Assembly: GCA_947461015.1 (NCBI GenBank)
Contig: CANHIR010000064.1
Span: 1 to 9,853, forward strand
Direction of reading: 5' to 3'
Source of the DNA: Bacteroidota bacterium
Lineage (GTDB): Bacteria > Bacteroidota > Bacteroidia > Chitinophagales > Chitinophagaceae
DNA length: 9,853 nt
Positions within the stretch are counted from its first letter, which is position 1, and every line of letters starts with the position of its first letter. The translations under genes were made by a program, and so were the position numbers. Positions 1-6,771 of this stretch are shown piece by piece. The notes beneath the pieces were generated by a model. That model was not told the origin of the DNA. It did no database searches and saw only the letters and a list, made by a program, of their open reading frames with translations.

Positions 1-31
1 ATTTTTGAATTGATCAAGAAGTAGTCAACAA

Positions 32-1213
32 TTAAATTCCTAGTATTTTTTGGTAATTGGCGGTAAAAGTTGGCATGCTATAATTATTCGCTACCATTTC
101 CTTTCCATTTTCACTCAATGCAGTAAGCTGCACTAATTGCATGCTTGCAATAGTATTAATGGTGTCATAGCCATCTTGAACAATAGATGATTCGAGATTG
201 TTAATCAGAAACCCATTTTCCTTATTAATGACAAGTGGAAGATCACCAACCTCTGTTACAATGGGGATGCAACCATTTTGTATGGCTTCTAAAACTACCA
301 AAGGCATACCTTCTGTAGAGGACAACAACATTATAAAGTGTGCTGATTGATATTTTGCATTTAAAGTATTCTTGTCATTTATCATTCCTGAAAAAGTCAC
401 ATAGTTTGCTGCATCTTGCGGTAAAAAATTTGTTACATCACCAATGAGTTCAAATTCAAATGGAAGCTTATTTTCCTTTGCTTTTTGAGCAATGGCAACA
501 ATGCTTGGGATACGCTTCTCTTCACTACCTCTGCCTACATAAAGAACCTTAAATGGGGGTGACCATGATTTTGCCTGCAGGTTTGCAATAGGATCCACAG
601 CATTGGGTATATAAACAATGTGGTCTTTTAAATAAGCCGGCACTTGTAAATTTTCGTATTGATTTTTATGTTCCTGAATTTTATTTTGACTAATCATTAC
701 CGAATTAGTGTAAAAAGAAATAAAGGGAATGCGAATCCAAGAAAAACTATTAAAGGAATGGATAAGTTCAATTTGCTGATTAGAAGCGTTAACCCAAGGT
801 GAAATTTTGTAGCCAAAATTGGATTGCCCGTTAAATACTTTTGCCTGGTCTTTATTAATACGTGCTGCATAATATCCTCTGGCAATTAAGTTTAAGGGGA
901 GTCTTAAAATATTATTATTTGTATACCTGCTGGCTATTTCAATAGTAAGGCCAGTCTCCTTGAATTCGTTTAAAAACCCTTCATTATTAGAGATGCGTGT
1001 AAAAATCACAACTGCTTTTTTCCCCTTTGCCAATTGTGCTATTTGCAAATGTATTTTTTCCGCACCTCCCAAATGATAAAAAGGAAAGAAGAAATAAATA
1101 TCATAATGCTCTTTATGCCCTTTAAGCATGTGAATGAATTTGCCAATCCCAATAAAGGGAGCAATCAAAATATTTTCCAGCTTTCGCTTTATTATGTAAT
1201 GACCATATTTCAT
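32..1213 (-). CDS. GT4-type glycosyltransferase (GT-B fold, retaining)
   Basis: Predicted cytoplasmic or membrane-associated sugar transferase of 393 residues, a normal length for family GT4, acting from a nucleotide-sugar donor. What is seen: a glycine-rich acceptor-side loop HLGGAEK (residues 47-53), a linker into the second Rossmann domain, the strand VLYVGRGSEEKRI (about 223-235), which is the usual start of the donor domain, and the GT4 EX7E signature EGMPLVVLE (E301 and E309), followed by GDLP and NGFLI (333-337). There is no signal peptide; the N-terminal 40 residues are basic and hydrophobic, which would suit peripheral membrane contact. It is the last gene of a three-gene leftward operon: its ATG overlaps the stop of the upstream GT2 gene as ATGA (1210-1213), implying translational coupling. 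The start has no Shine-Dalgarno sequence. The family is secure; donor and acceptor sugars cannot be read from sequence. Confidence 0.9.
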   Translation of the reverse strand: MKYGHYIIKRKLENILIAPFIGIGKFIHMLKGHKEHYDIYFFFPFYHLGGAEKIHLQIAQLAKGKKAVVIFTRISNNEGFLNEFKETGLTIEIASRYTNNNILRLPLNLIARGYYAARINKDQAKVFNGQSNFGYKISPWVNASNQQIELIHSFNSFSWIRIPFISFYTNSVMISQNKIQEHKNQYENLQVPAYLKDHIVYIPNAVDPIANLQAKSWSPPFKVLYVGRGSEEKRIPSIVAIAQKAKENKLPFEFELIGDVTNFLPQDAANYVTFSGMINDKNTLNAKYQSAHFIMLLSSTEGMPLVVLEAIQNGCIPIVTEVGDLPLVINKENGFLINNLESSIVQDGYDTINTIASMQLVQLTALSENGKEMVANNYSMPTFTANYQKILGI

Positions 1214-2031
1214 TTACTACTTTGTTTTAAAGCTTTGCCCATACCCATAAGAAGATCTACAAATAAGGTTAAAAAAATACGCATCACAAAAAGGTTTATT
1301 TTACCTTTTGACAAGCATTTTTTATAAAATCTGAATTTTACGCCAGCTTTTTGAAAGTAAAAATTACTTTTCCTGATAGCTAATTGTGTTATGGATTTTT
1401 CTTGCACTCTATAATATAAGAGTGGCTCATTAATTTTGGCAATACTAAATTTATTCGCCATGGCACGCAACCACAAATCATAATCCTCGTAGTTCACTTG
1501 AGCAGGGTCATACAACAAGGACTTGGCAATTTCACTGCGCATACAAATACTTGGATGTATGATACAGTTTTCCCAAATGAGTGCGCTTTTAATTTCGGCT
1601 GGACTATTTGTTTTGAGGTCTAATGCCCAATTGGCAATAGGCGATGCAATATTGTCCTTAAAAAATAGTGCATGAGCGCCTACAATATCAATATTTTTGT
1701 TTTCAAATAAAAACTGCAATTGTTTCTGGATGCGATTGCTAAAGGATATATCATCTCCGTCCATTCGTGCAATATATTCACCACTTGATTTTTGTATTGC
1801 CTCATTTAAACTAACAATTAATCCTTTGTTATCTGTATGTTCTATATAAACAATTCTTTTATCCTCACAAGAAGCGATGATGTCCTTTGATCCATCTGTT
1901 GATCCGTCATTCACAATAATAATTTCAAGATTGGCATAGGTTTGATTAACAATACTATCCAAAGATTCCCTTAAGAATGGCTCAGCATTATAAACTGGCA
2001 GGATTACAGAAACCAATGGGTTTAGTACCAT
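1210..2031 (-). CDS. GT2-family glycosyltransferase (GT-A fold, inverting)
   Basis: Glycosyltransferase of 273 residues with the typical N-terminal GT-A core. Seen: the opening strand VSVILPVYNAEPFL (7-20), the nucleotide-binding loop NDGSTD (41-46), the metal and nucleotide-sugar site MDGDD (90-94), HPSICMR (159-165) and the acceptor/catalytic-region motif EDYDLWLR (182-189). The last 30 or so residues hold a hydrophobic stretch (about 247-262) with flanking lysines, compatible with membrane association. By family it would add one sugar to a lipid-linked or growing glycan on the cytoplasmic side. It is the middle gene of a leftward three-gene operon, overlapping the upstream GT2 gene by 10 bp and the downstream GT4 gene by 4 bp. 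Its start at 2031 is supported by a GGAGG seven bases upstream, the only clear Shine-Dalgarno in the window. Specificity is unknown. Confidence 0.92.
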   Translation of the reverse strand: MVLNPLVSVILPVYNAEPFLRESLDSIVNQTYANLEIIIVNDGSTDGSKDIIASCEDKRIVYIEHTDNKGLIVSLNEAIQKSSGEYIARMDGDDISFSNRIQKQLQFLFENKNIDIVGAHALFFKDNIASPIANWALDLKTNSPAEIKSALIWENCIIHPSICMRSEIAKSLLYDPAQVNYEDYDLWLRAMANKFSIAKINEPLLYYRVQEKSITQLAIRKSNFYFQKAGVKFRFYKKCLSKGKINLFVMRIFLTLFVDLLMGMGKALKQSSK

Positions 2032-2927
2032 AACCTTGCCTCCACTTTATTTAAATATTGTAAAGTACGCTTTGTCAATGGAGTTCTCTTTGCAATCTTG
2101 GATATTTTGAATACAGCTCCCCAGTTACCTAAGCATCCAATGAGGTCAAATTTTGTTTTGGATAAATAAAACAATGACCACATAAAGGCCGTTGTATAAA
2201 AATACCACTTAGGCAAGTAGGTATAGGCAACTATTGATTTATTCAACCACATGCCTTTTATCTTTTCCTTAGTAGCTTGTCTTCCTTCGGGGGATTCTTT
2301 GTGCAGCATAGTAATGCCTGCGTTGTATTCAATGGCATAACCCGCGTTTAAAATTCGGTAGCTCAAATCATACTCCTCCATACCGTAAAAGAAGTTGGAT
2401 GGATAATTGCCCACTTCTTCCATTACCTGTTTCCTAACAATATGTGCGCCACCTGCAAAGTAATAGGTTTGAAAATTTTGCAGGTCTTTGTATTTTTTAA
2501 AATTTTTGTGAGGAAATGCGTTTTGTTGCATCTGTCCATTTTGAAAGTATTCCACTTTAATGGATATAATGCCAGTTTTTGGATTGGATGCAAATAAACC
2601 ATCAATGGTTTGTAATGCATATTTTTCTTTTATTTCGCAATCGTCATCCAACATAAATAAAAATGGAGCAGTTGCTTGTGCAATAGCAAAATTCCTTCCT
2701 TTGGAAACACCTAAGTTCTCAGGGGATGCTATGTATTTAAAATTAACTTCCTTATGACTTTCAATAAATGCTTCGACTAAACTGTAGTCTTTCGTTGAAT
2801 TGTTATTTACAATAATAACTTTTTCTAAATATTGTTCTTTCCCATCCAATTCTACAATGTTTTTAGCCAAGGCCAACATATCCTCTGGACGATTGTATGT
2901 TATGATGATAATGGCAATATTGTTCAT
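2022..2927 (-). CDS. GT2-family glycosyltransferase, rhamnosyltransferase-like
   Basis: Glycosyltransferase of 301 residues. Seen: the first strand IAIIIITYNRPEDM (4-17), the nucleotide-binding segment VNNNSTKD (40-47), NLGVSKGRN (71-79), an acidic metal-site motif LDDDCE (93-98), FAGGAHIVRK (157-166) and EEYDLSYRI (184-192), the aspartate/glutamate-rich region that usually holds the catalytic base. The NLGVSKGRN arrangement is common in the branch often annotated as rhamnosyltransferase-like, but that does not fix the sugar. An aromatic, hydrophobic segment (about 240-257) may be a membrane anchor. It is the first gene of the leftward operon. The region upstream (2928-3026) is shared with the divergent fucosyltransferase gene. 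No Shine-Dalgarno precedes the ATG; the upstream bases are AC-rich. Family assignment is strong, donor unknown. Confidence 0.92.
   Translation of the reverse strand: MNNIAIIIITYNRPEDMLALAKNIVELDGKEQYLEKVIIVNNNSTKDYSLVEAFIESHKEVNFKYIASPENLGVSKGRNFAIAQATAPFLFMLDDDCEIKEKYALQTIDGLFASNPKTGIISIKVEYFQNGQMQQNAFPHKNFKKYKDLQNFQTYYFAGGAHIVRKQVMEEVGNYPSNFFYGMEEYDLSYRILNAGYAIEYNAGITMLHKESPEGRQATKEKIKGMWLNKSIVAYTYLPKWYFYTTAFMWSLFYLSKTKFDLIGCLGNWGAVFKISKIAKRTPLTKRTLQYLNKVEARLWY
2039..2043 (-). promoter_or_regulatory. Shine-Dalgarno site of the middle GT2 gene
   Basis: On the minus strand the sequence reads GGAGG with seven bases before the ATG at 2031. It lies inside the last codons of the upstream glycosyltransferase gene. 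None of the other nine start codons here has a comparable site, and Bacteroidota generally make little use of Shine-Dalgarno pairing. It may therefore aid reinitiation at the 10-bp gene overlap, or it may be chance, since GTG GAG GCA is also coding sequence. Confidence 0.45.
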
Positions 2928-2974
2928 TGTGGTTTTGTGGTCGATTCTTGGTAAAAATAATTAAAATAATCGAG

Positions 2975-3002
2975 TTGCTGAGCTTCCTAAGCATTAACTT
3001 CG
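2975..3002 (+). promoter_or_regulatory. Putative Bacteroidota-type promoter of the fucosyltransferase gene
   Basis: A TTG (2975-2977) is followed, after 17 bases, by TAACTTCG (2995-3002), which matches seven of eight positions, wildcards included, of the Bacteroidota -7 consensus TAnnTTTG. Transcription would start near 3008, leaving a leader of roughly 20 bases before the ATG at 3027. Position and spacing fit, but a seven-of-eight match in AT-rich DNA is weak evidence. Confidence 0.35.
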
Positions 3003-3026
3003 TAGCTGTATTGCCTAAAAAAGAGT

Positions 3027-3893
3027 ATGATCATTGTAAAAATTTATGGGGGGATGGCCAACCAGCTTTTTCAATATGCTGCTGGATATGCTTTGGCAAA
3101 ACACCACAAGGCACTTCTCAAATTAGATATCAGTTATTTTAAAGAAACGAATGGGGATACCAAAAGGGAGTTTGAGCTATCTAAATTTTCTATAGACTAT
3201 ACTATTGCTTCACAAGAGGAAATAGATCAGGTCTTTAAGTTTCGCAGTATAGACTATGCATGGAATAAATTAATGCCCCTAGGTAAGAAACGTTTTTATG
3301 GGGAGAAAAAACCTGGCTATTATGATTCATTTTTTAATTTAGGGGACACTGTTTATTTACGAGGATATTTTCAGTCCGAGAAATACTTTGCAAACCATAA
3401 GCAATTAATCATTGAACAGTTTAAAATGAATACGGCAAATTTTACGCATTTATTACCCCAAGCTCAAGGCTTATCAAATTCAAATTCTGTAGCCTTGCAT
3501 ATTAGACTAGGTGATTATTTACATCCAACTTTGTCTGGTATTATGTCCCCTTTTAATTTGGATTATTATAAAAAAGCAATTGCGCTAATTAAAGAAAAAA
3601 TAAGTAATCCTACTTTTTATGTTTTCTCGGATCAAATTAATCTTGCAAAGGAGTTGTTGGATATAGAGTTAAATGCAGTTTATGTGGATGCTAGCATTTC
3701 GAAAAACGCAGACCAAGACTTTTTTTTAATGCAATCCTGCCAGCATCAAATTATCACCAATAGCACCTTTAGTTGGTGGGCTGCTTATTTGAACCAGTAT
3801 ACCCAAAAAATAGTAATAGCACCTCAAAAATGGTACAAAGATCATTTTGGAGATGCTAGTAATTTATATCCAGAAAACTGGGTTATCCTTTAA
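3027..3893 (+). CDS. GT11 alpha-1,2-fucosyltransferase-like protein
   Basis: Predicted transfer of L-fucose from GDP-fucose in alpha-1,2 linkage to a terminal sugar (often galactose) of a surface glycan, in the cytoplasm. The protein has 288 residues, a usual bacterial GT11 length. Seen: the N-terminal family signature GGMANQLFQYAAG (8-20, compare the common GGLGNQMFQYA), GYFQSEKYF (113-121), the GDP-fucose-binding motif HIRLGDY (158-164), FSDQ (200-203) and the C-terminal block NSTFSWWAAYL (245-255). L161 stands where many relatives have a second arginine (HxRRGD); the key R160 and D163 are kept. It is divergent from the three-gene glycosyltransferase operon, with 99 bp between the starts, and convergent with yfhO, sharing TTAA for both stops. 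Chosen start: the ATG lies directly before the conserved first strand (MIIVKIYGG). Linkage type could differ from alpha-1,2 in a given member. Confidence 0.9.
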   Translation: MIIVKIYGGMANQLFQYAAGYALAKHHKALLKLDISYFKETNGDTKREFELSKFSIDYTIASQEEIDQVFKFRSIDYAWNKLMPLGKKRFYGEKKPGYYDSFFNLGDTVYLRGYFQSEKYFANHKQLIIEQFKMNTANFTHLLPQAQGLSNSNSVALHIRLGDYLHPTLSGIMSPFNLDYYKKAIALIKEKISNPTFYVFSDQINLAKELLDIELNAVYVDASISKNADQDFFLMQSCQHQIITNSTFSWWAAYLNQYTQKIVIAPQKWYKDHFGDASNLYPENWVIL

Positions 3894-6394
3894 TTTTTTA
3901 TTTGTTTGGATCTGAATTGCATCAGCCAGGTTCCAATGAATATTAAAATGAGTAGAATGGTTAACCACTCGCAAATTTGTGCATACTTAATATACCCATA
4001 ATAAGCGTCAGGCTTAAATTCAAATTTAATATTGTGAGCTCCTTTAGGAACAATCAATGCTCTTAATAAATAATTTGCTTTTAAAATGGGCGCTTCCTTA
4101 TCATCAATATAGGCTTTCCAGCCTTTGTCATAATAAATTTCACTAAATACAGCTAACTGCGTATGCTTTGAATTGGTTTCGTAAGCAAGTGCATCATTTG
4201 TTTTCGAAATTAACTTAATTGATGCTGTTGAATCAATTCCATTAATTGCTTTCAAGCTTTCTTGGTTTACTGCATTCATTACGGCAGAATCTTTGGTATT
4301 CAAGTTGGTCAATGCATTCATCTCAGCGGAAGGATCTTTAACCAATTGTACGCCTTTCACAAACCATGCAGAACCTAGTGCGTTAGGGTTTGGATAAGCT
4401 TGTCCTTCCTCATCAAGAATATATTTTGTATTTAACATGTTTAATGTTGACATGCAATTGGGGAAGGTGCTTATTTGGTTTACGATCAAGTCCTGCATCA
4501 AGCTTAATTTAGCAGGATGATATCCACCAATGGTATTATGGAAATAGGCAGTAATTGCTCCGCCATTAAAGGCGTTATTTAATCCACCCATACGTAAGTC
4601 TAAAACTCTGAAATCAGACTTATCTTTTTGAATTTCTAAATCTATTTGTTTTGGTGTCAAATAGGTATTATTTGTTTCTTCCTTTTCAATAAAACTATCA
4701 GCATTCAAATAAGTGTTGTTAATGCCCATTAAGTCCACAAGTGAAATAATAGAAGCAAAAATTAAAACTGTTTTTGAATTGATTACTTGAATTTTTTTAT
4801 AAATGTATAGCCAAAGAATTGATAAAATACAAAAAGAAAACAATAATGCTCTTATTAAACTATCTAGTAAAATAGTTTGTCTGTCAAGTTTCAGTGCATT
4901 TAAAAATTCGCCAACAGCTGGCTGTATTTTAGCTTGAATTTCTGGGTTACTTATCTGCGAAACTTGGCTTGATAAATCTTTATCAGAACCTGGACTTTGG
5001 AATTTGCTATTCATATAAAAGATGAACACAATAAAAAATAACGAACCTATCGCAATTAAAGATTTTTTAAATGGTTTTTTTAATCTATCTCTATTTTCTT
5101 CCTTAAATACTTCAATCAAACCAAGCACTGCGGTGAAGTTGATTAAAAATATTTGTATCACACTAATCATGCTGGGCGCCCTAAACTTATTATAAATGGG
5201 CAAATGATCTAGCATCCAGTAATTAAAACCACTTAAGTATTTCCCATAACTTAGTAGAACAGTGAATACAAATAGTGATAGAATCCATAAACTATTTTGC
5301 TTTTTTATTATGAAAAGAGAAAAAACAGCTAAGATTAAAATAATGATACCTGCATAGGCAGGACCAGCAGTGCCTTCGGTAATGCCACCCCAATAAAACT
5401 GTCTATAACCTTCAAGTCCTAATTCATTATATTTTATGGAGACTTCTTTTGATTTTGATTTTTCTTCATCCAGCTCATTTGGCATTCGGTTGCTACCACC
5501 ATAGAGTTTTGGTACCATTAATACAAAGGGCTCCATTAAGTTATAACTATAACTTAATGCATAGTCCTTACTAAGCCCCTTGTCGTTTACAACACCCGTT
5601 TCTTTTGAGGGCAATTGACTTCCACCACGTATGCTTTTTTCACTATATTCTGCGTCGGTTTTGAGATTGATAATATTTGAGCCAATACCCAATAAAGCGC
5701 CACTAGCCCCAAATGCGACAACAAGTAATAAATGTTTAAAGTCCTTGTCAATGATTGCTTTAATTGCGAAGGCGATGCTTGAAAATAATATAATTAAAAT
5801 GCCATAATATGCAATTTGGTAGTGTTTTGTAGTAAGGATAGCACCAACAAATAATGCGGTTGTAATTAAGCCAAGTAAATATTTTTTATTAAACAATAAA
5901 TACACCCCTGCAATTAAACCTGGCAATAATGCAATGGCCATCATTTTGGTATCATGGCCAACAGAAACAATAATGGGGTTATAAGTTGAAAAAGCATAGG
6001 TCAAAGAAGTGAGCACTCCTATATATGGGTTGGCACCAACAACTTGAGATAAAATATAGAAACAGATACAAGCCAGTACAAAAAAGTTAATGGGTTTTGG
6101 GAAACCTAATGATAAAGCCTGTGAAAAATAATAAGGAACATCATTGTATAATTTTGGCATCATAATTAAGTAACCTGGCATCCCTCCAAACATTCCATTG
6201 TTCCAAAGTGGAACATTCCCGGTTTTATCTGCCTCGGCTTGCTGACTATGGCTCATTCCTTTCCATTGGGTATTGTCTTCTTGTTGTAAGACCTTGCCTT
6301 CTAGGGCAGGTTTGCAATAAATAGAAGCAACCAAAGCAAAAACGGCAATGGCAATTAAATGGGGTAGTACTGACTTTACAATGTTCTTTACCAT
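3890..6394 (-). CDS. YfhO-family polytopic membrane protein (putative GT-C glycosyltransferase)
   Basis: Large membrane protein of 834 residues, normal for the Bacteroidota YfhO family. Seen: a first membrane helix (about 10-28), then an external loop carrying ED (39-40), NTQWKG and PLWNNGMFGGMPGY (62-75). This loop fits the GT-C plan, in which an acidic residue after helix 1 is catalytic. About a dozen further hydrophobic segments lie between 101 and 558, including the conserved VGHDTKMMA (145-153). A long soluble C-terminal region follows, with the hallmark YDKGWKAYIDDKEAPIL (755-771) and PKGAHNIKFEF (783-793), then a final helix (about 807-823). In Bacillus, YfhO is implicated in glycosylating lipoteichoic acid at the outer membrane face; the role in Gram-negatives is unproven. 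Its place beside glycosyltransferases suggests a role in surface glycans. It is transcribed alone, from a good promoter just upstream. Confidence 0.9.
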   Translation of the reverse strand: MVKNIVKSVLPHLIAIAVFALVASIYCKPALEGKVLQQEDNTQWKGMSHSQQAEADKTGNVPLWNNGMFGGMPGYLIMMPKLYNDVPYYFSQALSLGFPKPINFFVLACICFYILSQVVGANPYIGVLTSLTYAFSTYNPIIVSVGHDTKMMAIALLPGLIAGVYLLFNKKYLLGLITTALFVGAILTTKHYQIAYYGILIILFSSIAFAIKAIIDKDFKHLLLVVAFGASGALLGIGSNIINLKTDAEYSEKSIRGGSQLPSKETGVVNDKGLSKDYALSYSYNLMEPFVLMVPKLYGGSNRMPNELDEEKSKSKEVSIKYNELGLEGYRQFYWGGITEGTAGPAYAGIIILILAVFSLFIIKKQNSLWILSLFVFTVLLSYGKYLSGFNYWMLDHLPIYNKFRAPSMISVIQIFLINFTAVLGLIEVFKEENRDRLKKPFKKSLIAIGSLFFIVFIFYMNSKFQSPGSDKDLSSQVSQISNPEIQAKIQPAVGEFLNALKLDRQTILLDSLIRALLFSFCILSILWLYIYKKIQVINSKTVLIFASIISLVDLMGINNTYLNADSFIEKEETNNTYLTPKQIDLEIQKDKSDFRVLDLRMGGLNNAFNGGAITAYFHNTIGGYHPAKLSLMQDLIVNQISTFPNCMSTLNMLNTKYILDEEGQAYPNPNALGSAWFVKGVQLVKDPSAEMNALTNLNTKDSAVMNAVNQESLKAINGIDSTASIKLISKTNDALAYETNSKHTQLAVFSEIYYDKGWKAYIDDKEAPILKANYLLRALIVPKGAHNIKFEFKPDAYYGYIKYAQICEWLTILLILIFIGTWLMQFRSKQIKN

Positions 6395-6412
6395 ACAAAT
6401 AAATTATAGTCA

Positions 6413-6420
6413 CAAACCTA
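6413..6420 (-). promoter_or_regulatory. -7 promoter element of the YfhO-family gene
   Basis: The minus strand reads TAGGTTTG, a perfect match to the Bacteroidota -7 consensus TAnnTTTG. There is a TTA but no TTG 21 bases further upstream, so the -33 part is weak. Transcription would begin near 6407, about a dozen bases before the ATG at 6394, giving a very short leader; no Shine-Dalgarno is present. The spacer contains the 17-nt palindrome described separately. Confidence 0.5.
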
Positions 6421-6423
6421 CGA

Positions 6424-6440
6424 CTAAAAAGCCTTTTTAG
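6424..6440. promoter_or_regulatory. 17-nt perfect palindrome, possible operator
   Basis: CTAAAAAGCCTTTTTAG is perfectly self-complementary around its central C. It lies in the 79-bp region between two divergent genes, just upstream of the -7 element of the YfhO-family gene and about 34 bp before the start of the small membrane-protein gene. The position suits a dimeric regulator acting on one or both promoters. It is not a convincing terminator, since no gene ends here. Such A/T-run palindromes can also arise by chance in AT-rich DNA. Confidence 0.35.
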
Positions 6441-6473
6441 GTAATTTTCTTATCTTGTATTTAATTATAAACT

Positions 6474-6767
6474 ATGACCAACCAATTTAATAAATCCTTT
6501 TTCGCTTTTATGGCCCGTTTTGCCATTATTTGTAATGTGAGTTTTCTGTTTGCTACTATGTTTGTTTTATATTCATGGTTTAAATTGCCTCACTTTCTAG
6601 CTAGTTTTTTTGCTGTTTTGGGTGTGCTTTCTCCAGTTGTTAATTTATGTATCATTTTGTGGCTTATTGGTTCCTTAATAGCACGTAAACGCATACTTCT
6701 ACCAATCTGGCAAACAATTTTTATTGTTTTGATGTTATCAGTACAAATTGCTTCAAGATTAATTTAA
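6474..6767 (+). CDS. Small three-helix membrane protein, function unknown
   Basis: I do not recognise this 97-residue protein. It is strongly hydrophobic, with three probable membrane helices at about 14-36, 42-68 and 74-94. A short basic loop (ARKR, about 70-73) lies between helices 2 and 3, and a polar N-terminus (TNQFNK) precedes helix 1. No enzymatic motif is visible. The stop is only four bases before the start of the queuosine-precursor transporter gene, so the two are almost certainly cotranscribed. The reading frame is open from an ATG without Shine-Dalgarno and has the hydrophobic codon pattern of a real membrane protein, not of a shadow frame; the opposite strand carries no rival gene. 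It could be an accessory subunit, or simply a conserved lineage-specific protein. Confidence 0.75.
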   Translation: MTNQFNKSFFAFMARFAIICNVSFLFATMFVLYSWFKLPHFLASFFAVLGVLSPVVNLCIILWLIGSLIARKRILLPIWQTIFIVLMLSVQIASRLI

Positions 6768-6771
6768 ATAA

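Noticed and set aside
1034..1327. Open frame of 97 codons on the plus strand opposite the two glycosyltransferase genes
   Set aside because: It is antisense to two genes with clear family motifs and crosses their junction.
2952..2959. Minus-strand TATTTTTA as the -7 element of the glycosyltransferase operon
   Set aside because: It lacks the final G and has no TTG at a suitable distance upstream.
2927..3142. Open frame of 71 codons overlapping the start of the fucosyltransferase gene
   Set aside because: It runs in another frame over the conserved GT11 N-terminus and shows no protein features; a shadow of the real gene.
32..3893. Glycosyltransferase cluster as a recently acquired genomic island
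   Set aside because: No mobile-element remnants, direct repeats or integrase are visible, and by eye the base composition matches the neighbouring genes; the tRNA-Cys gene is almost 6 kb away with housekeeping genes between.
6424..6440. The 17-nt palindrome as a transcription terminator
   Set aside because: No gene ends nearby; both flanking genes start outward from here, so an operator or chance dyad is more likely.
6442..6460. Candidate -7 elements TAATTTTC and TATCTTGT for the small membrane-protein gene
   Set aside because: Neither completes TAnnTTTG and no TTG stands at the -33 distance; in such AT-rich sequence they are not distinguishable from chance.
6395..6473. Possible preQ1 riboswitch ahead of the operon containing the queuosine-precursor transporter
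   Set aside because: The 79 bp lack a recognisable preQ1-I hairpin with its C-rich loop and A-rich tail, and the leader is too short for larger classes.
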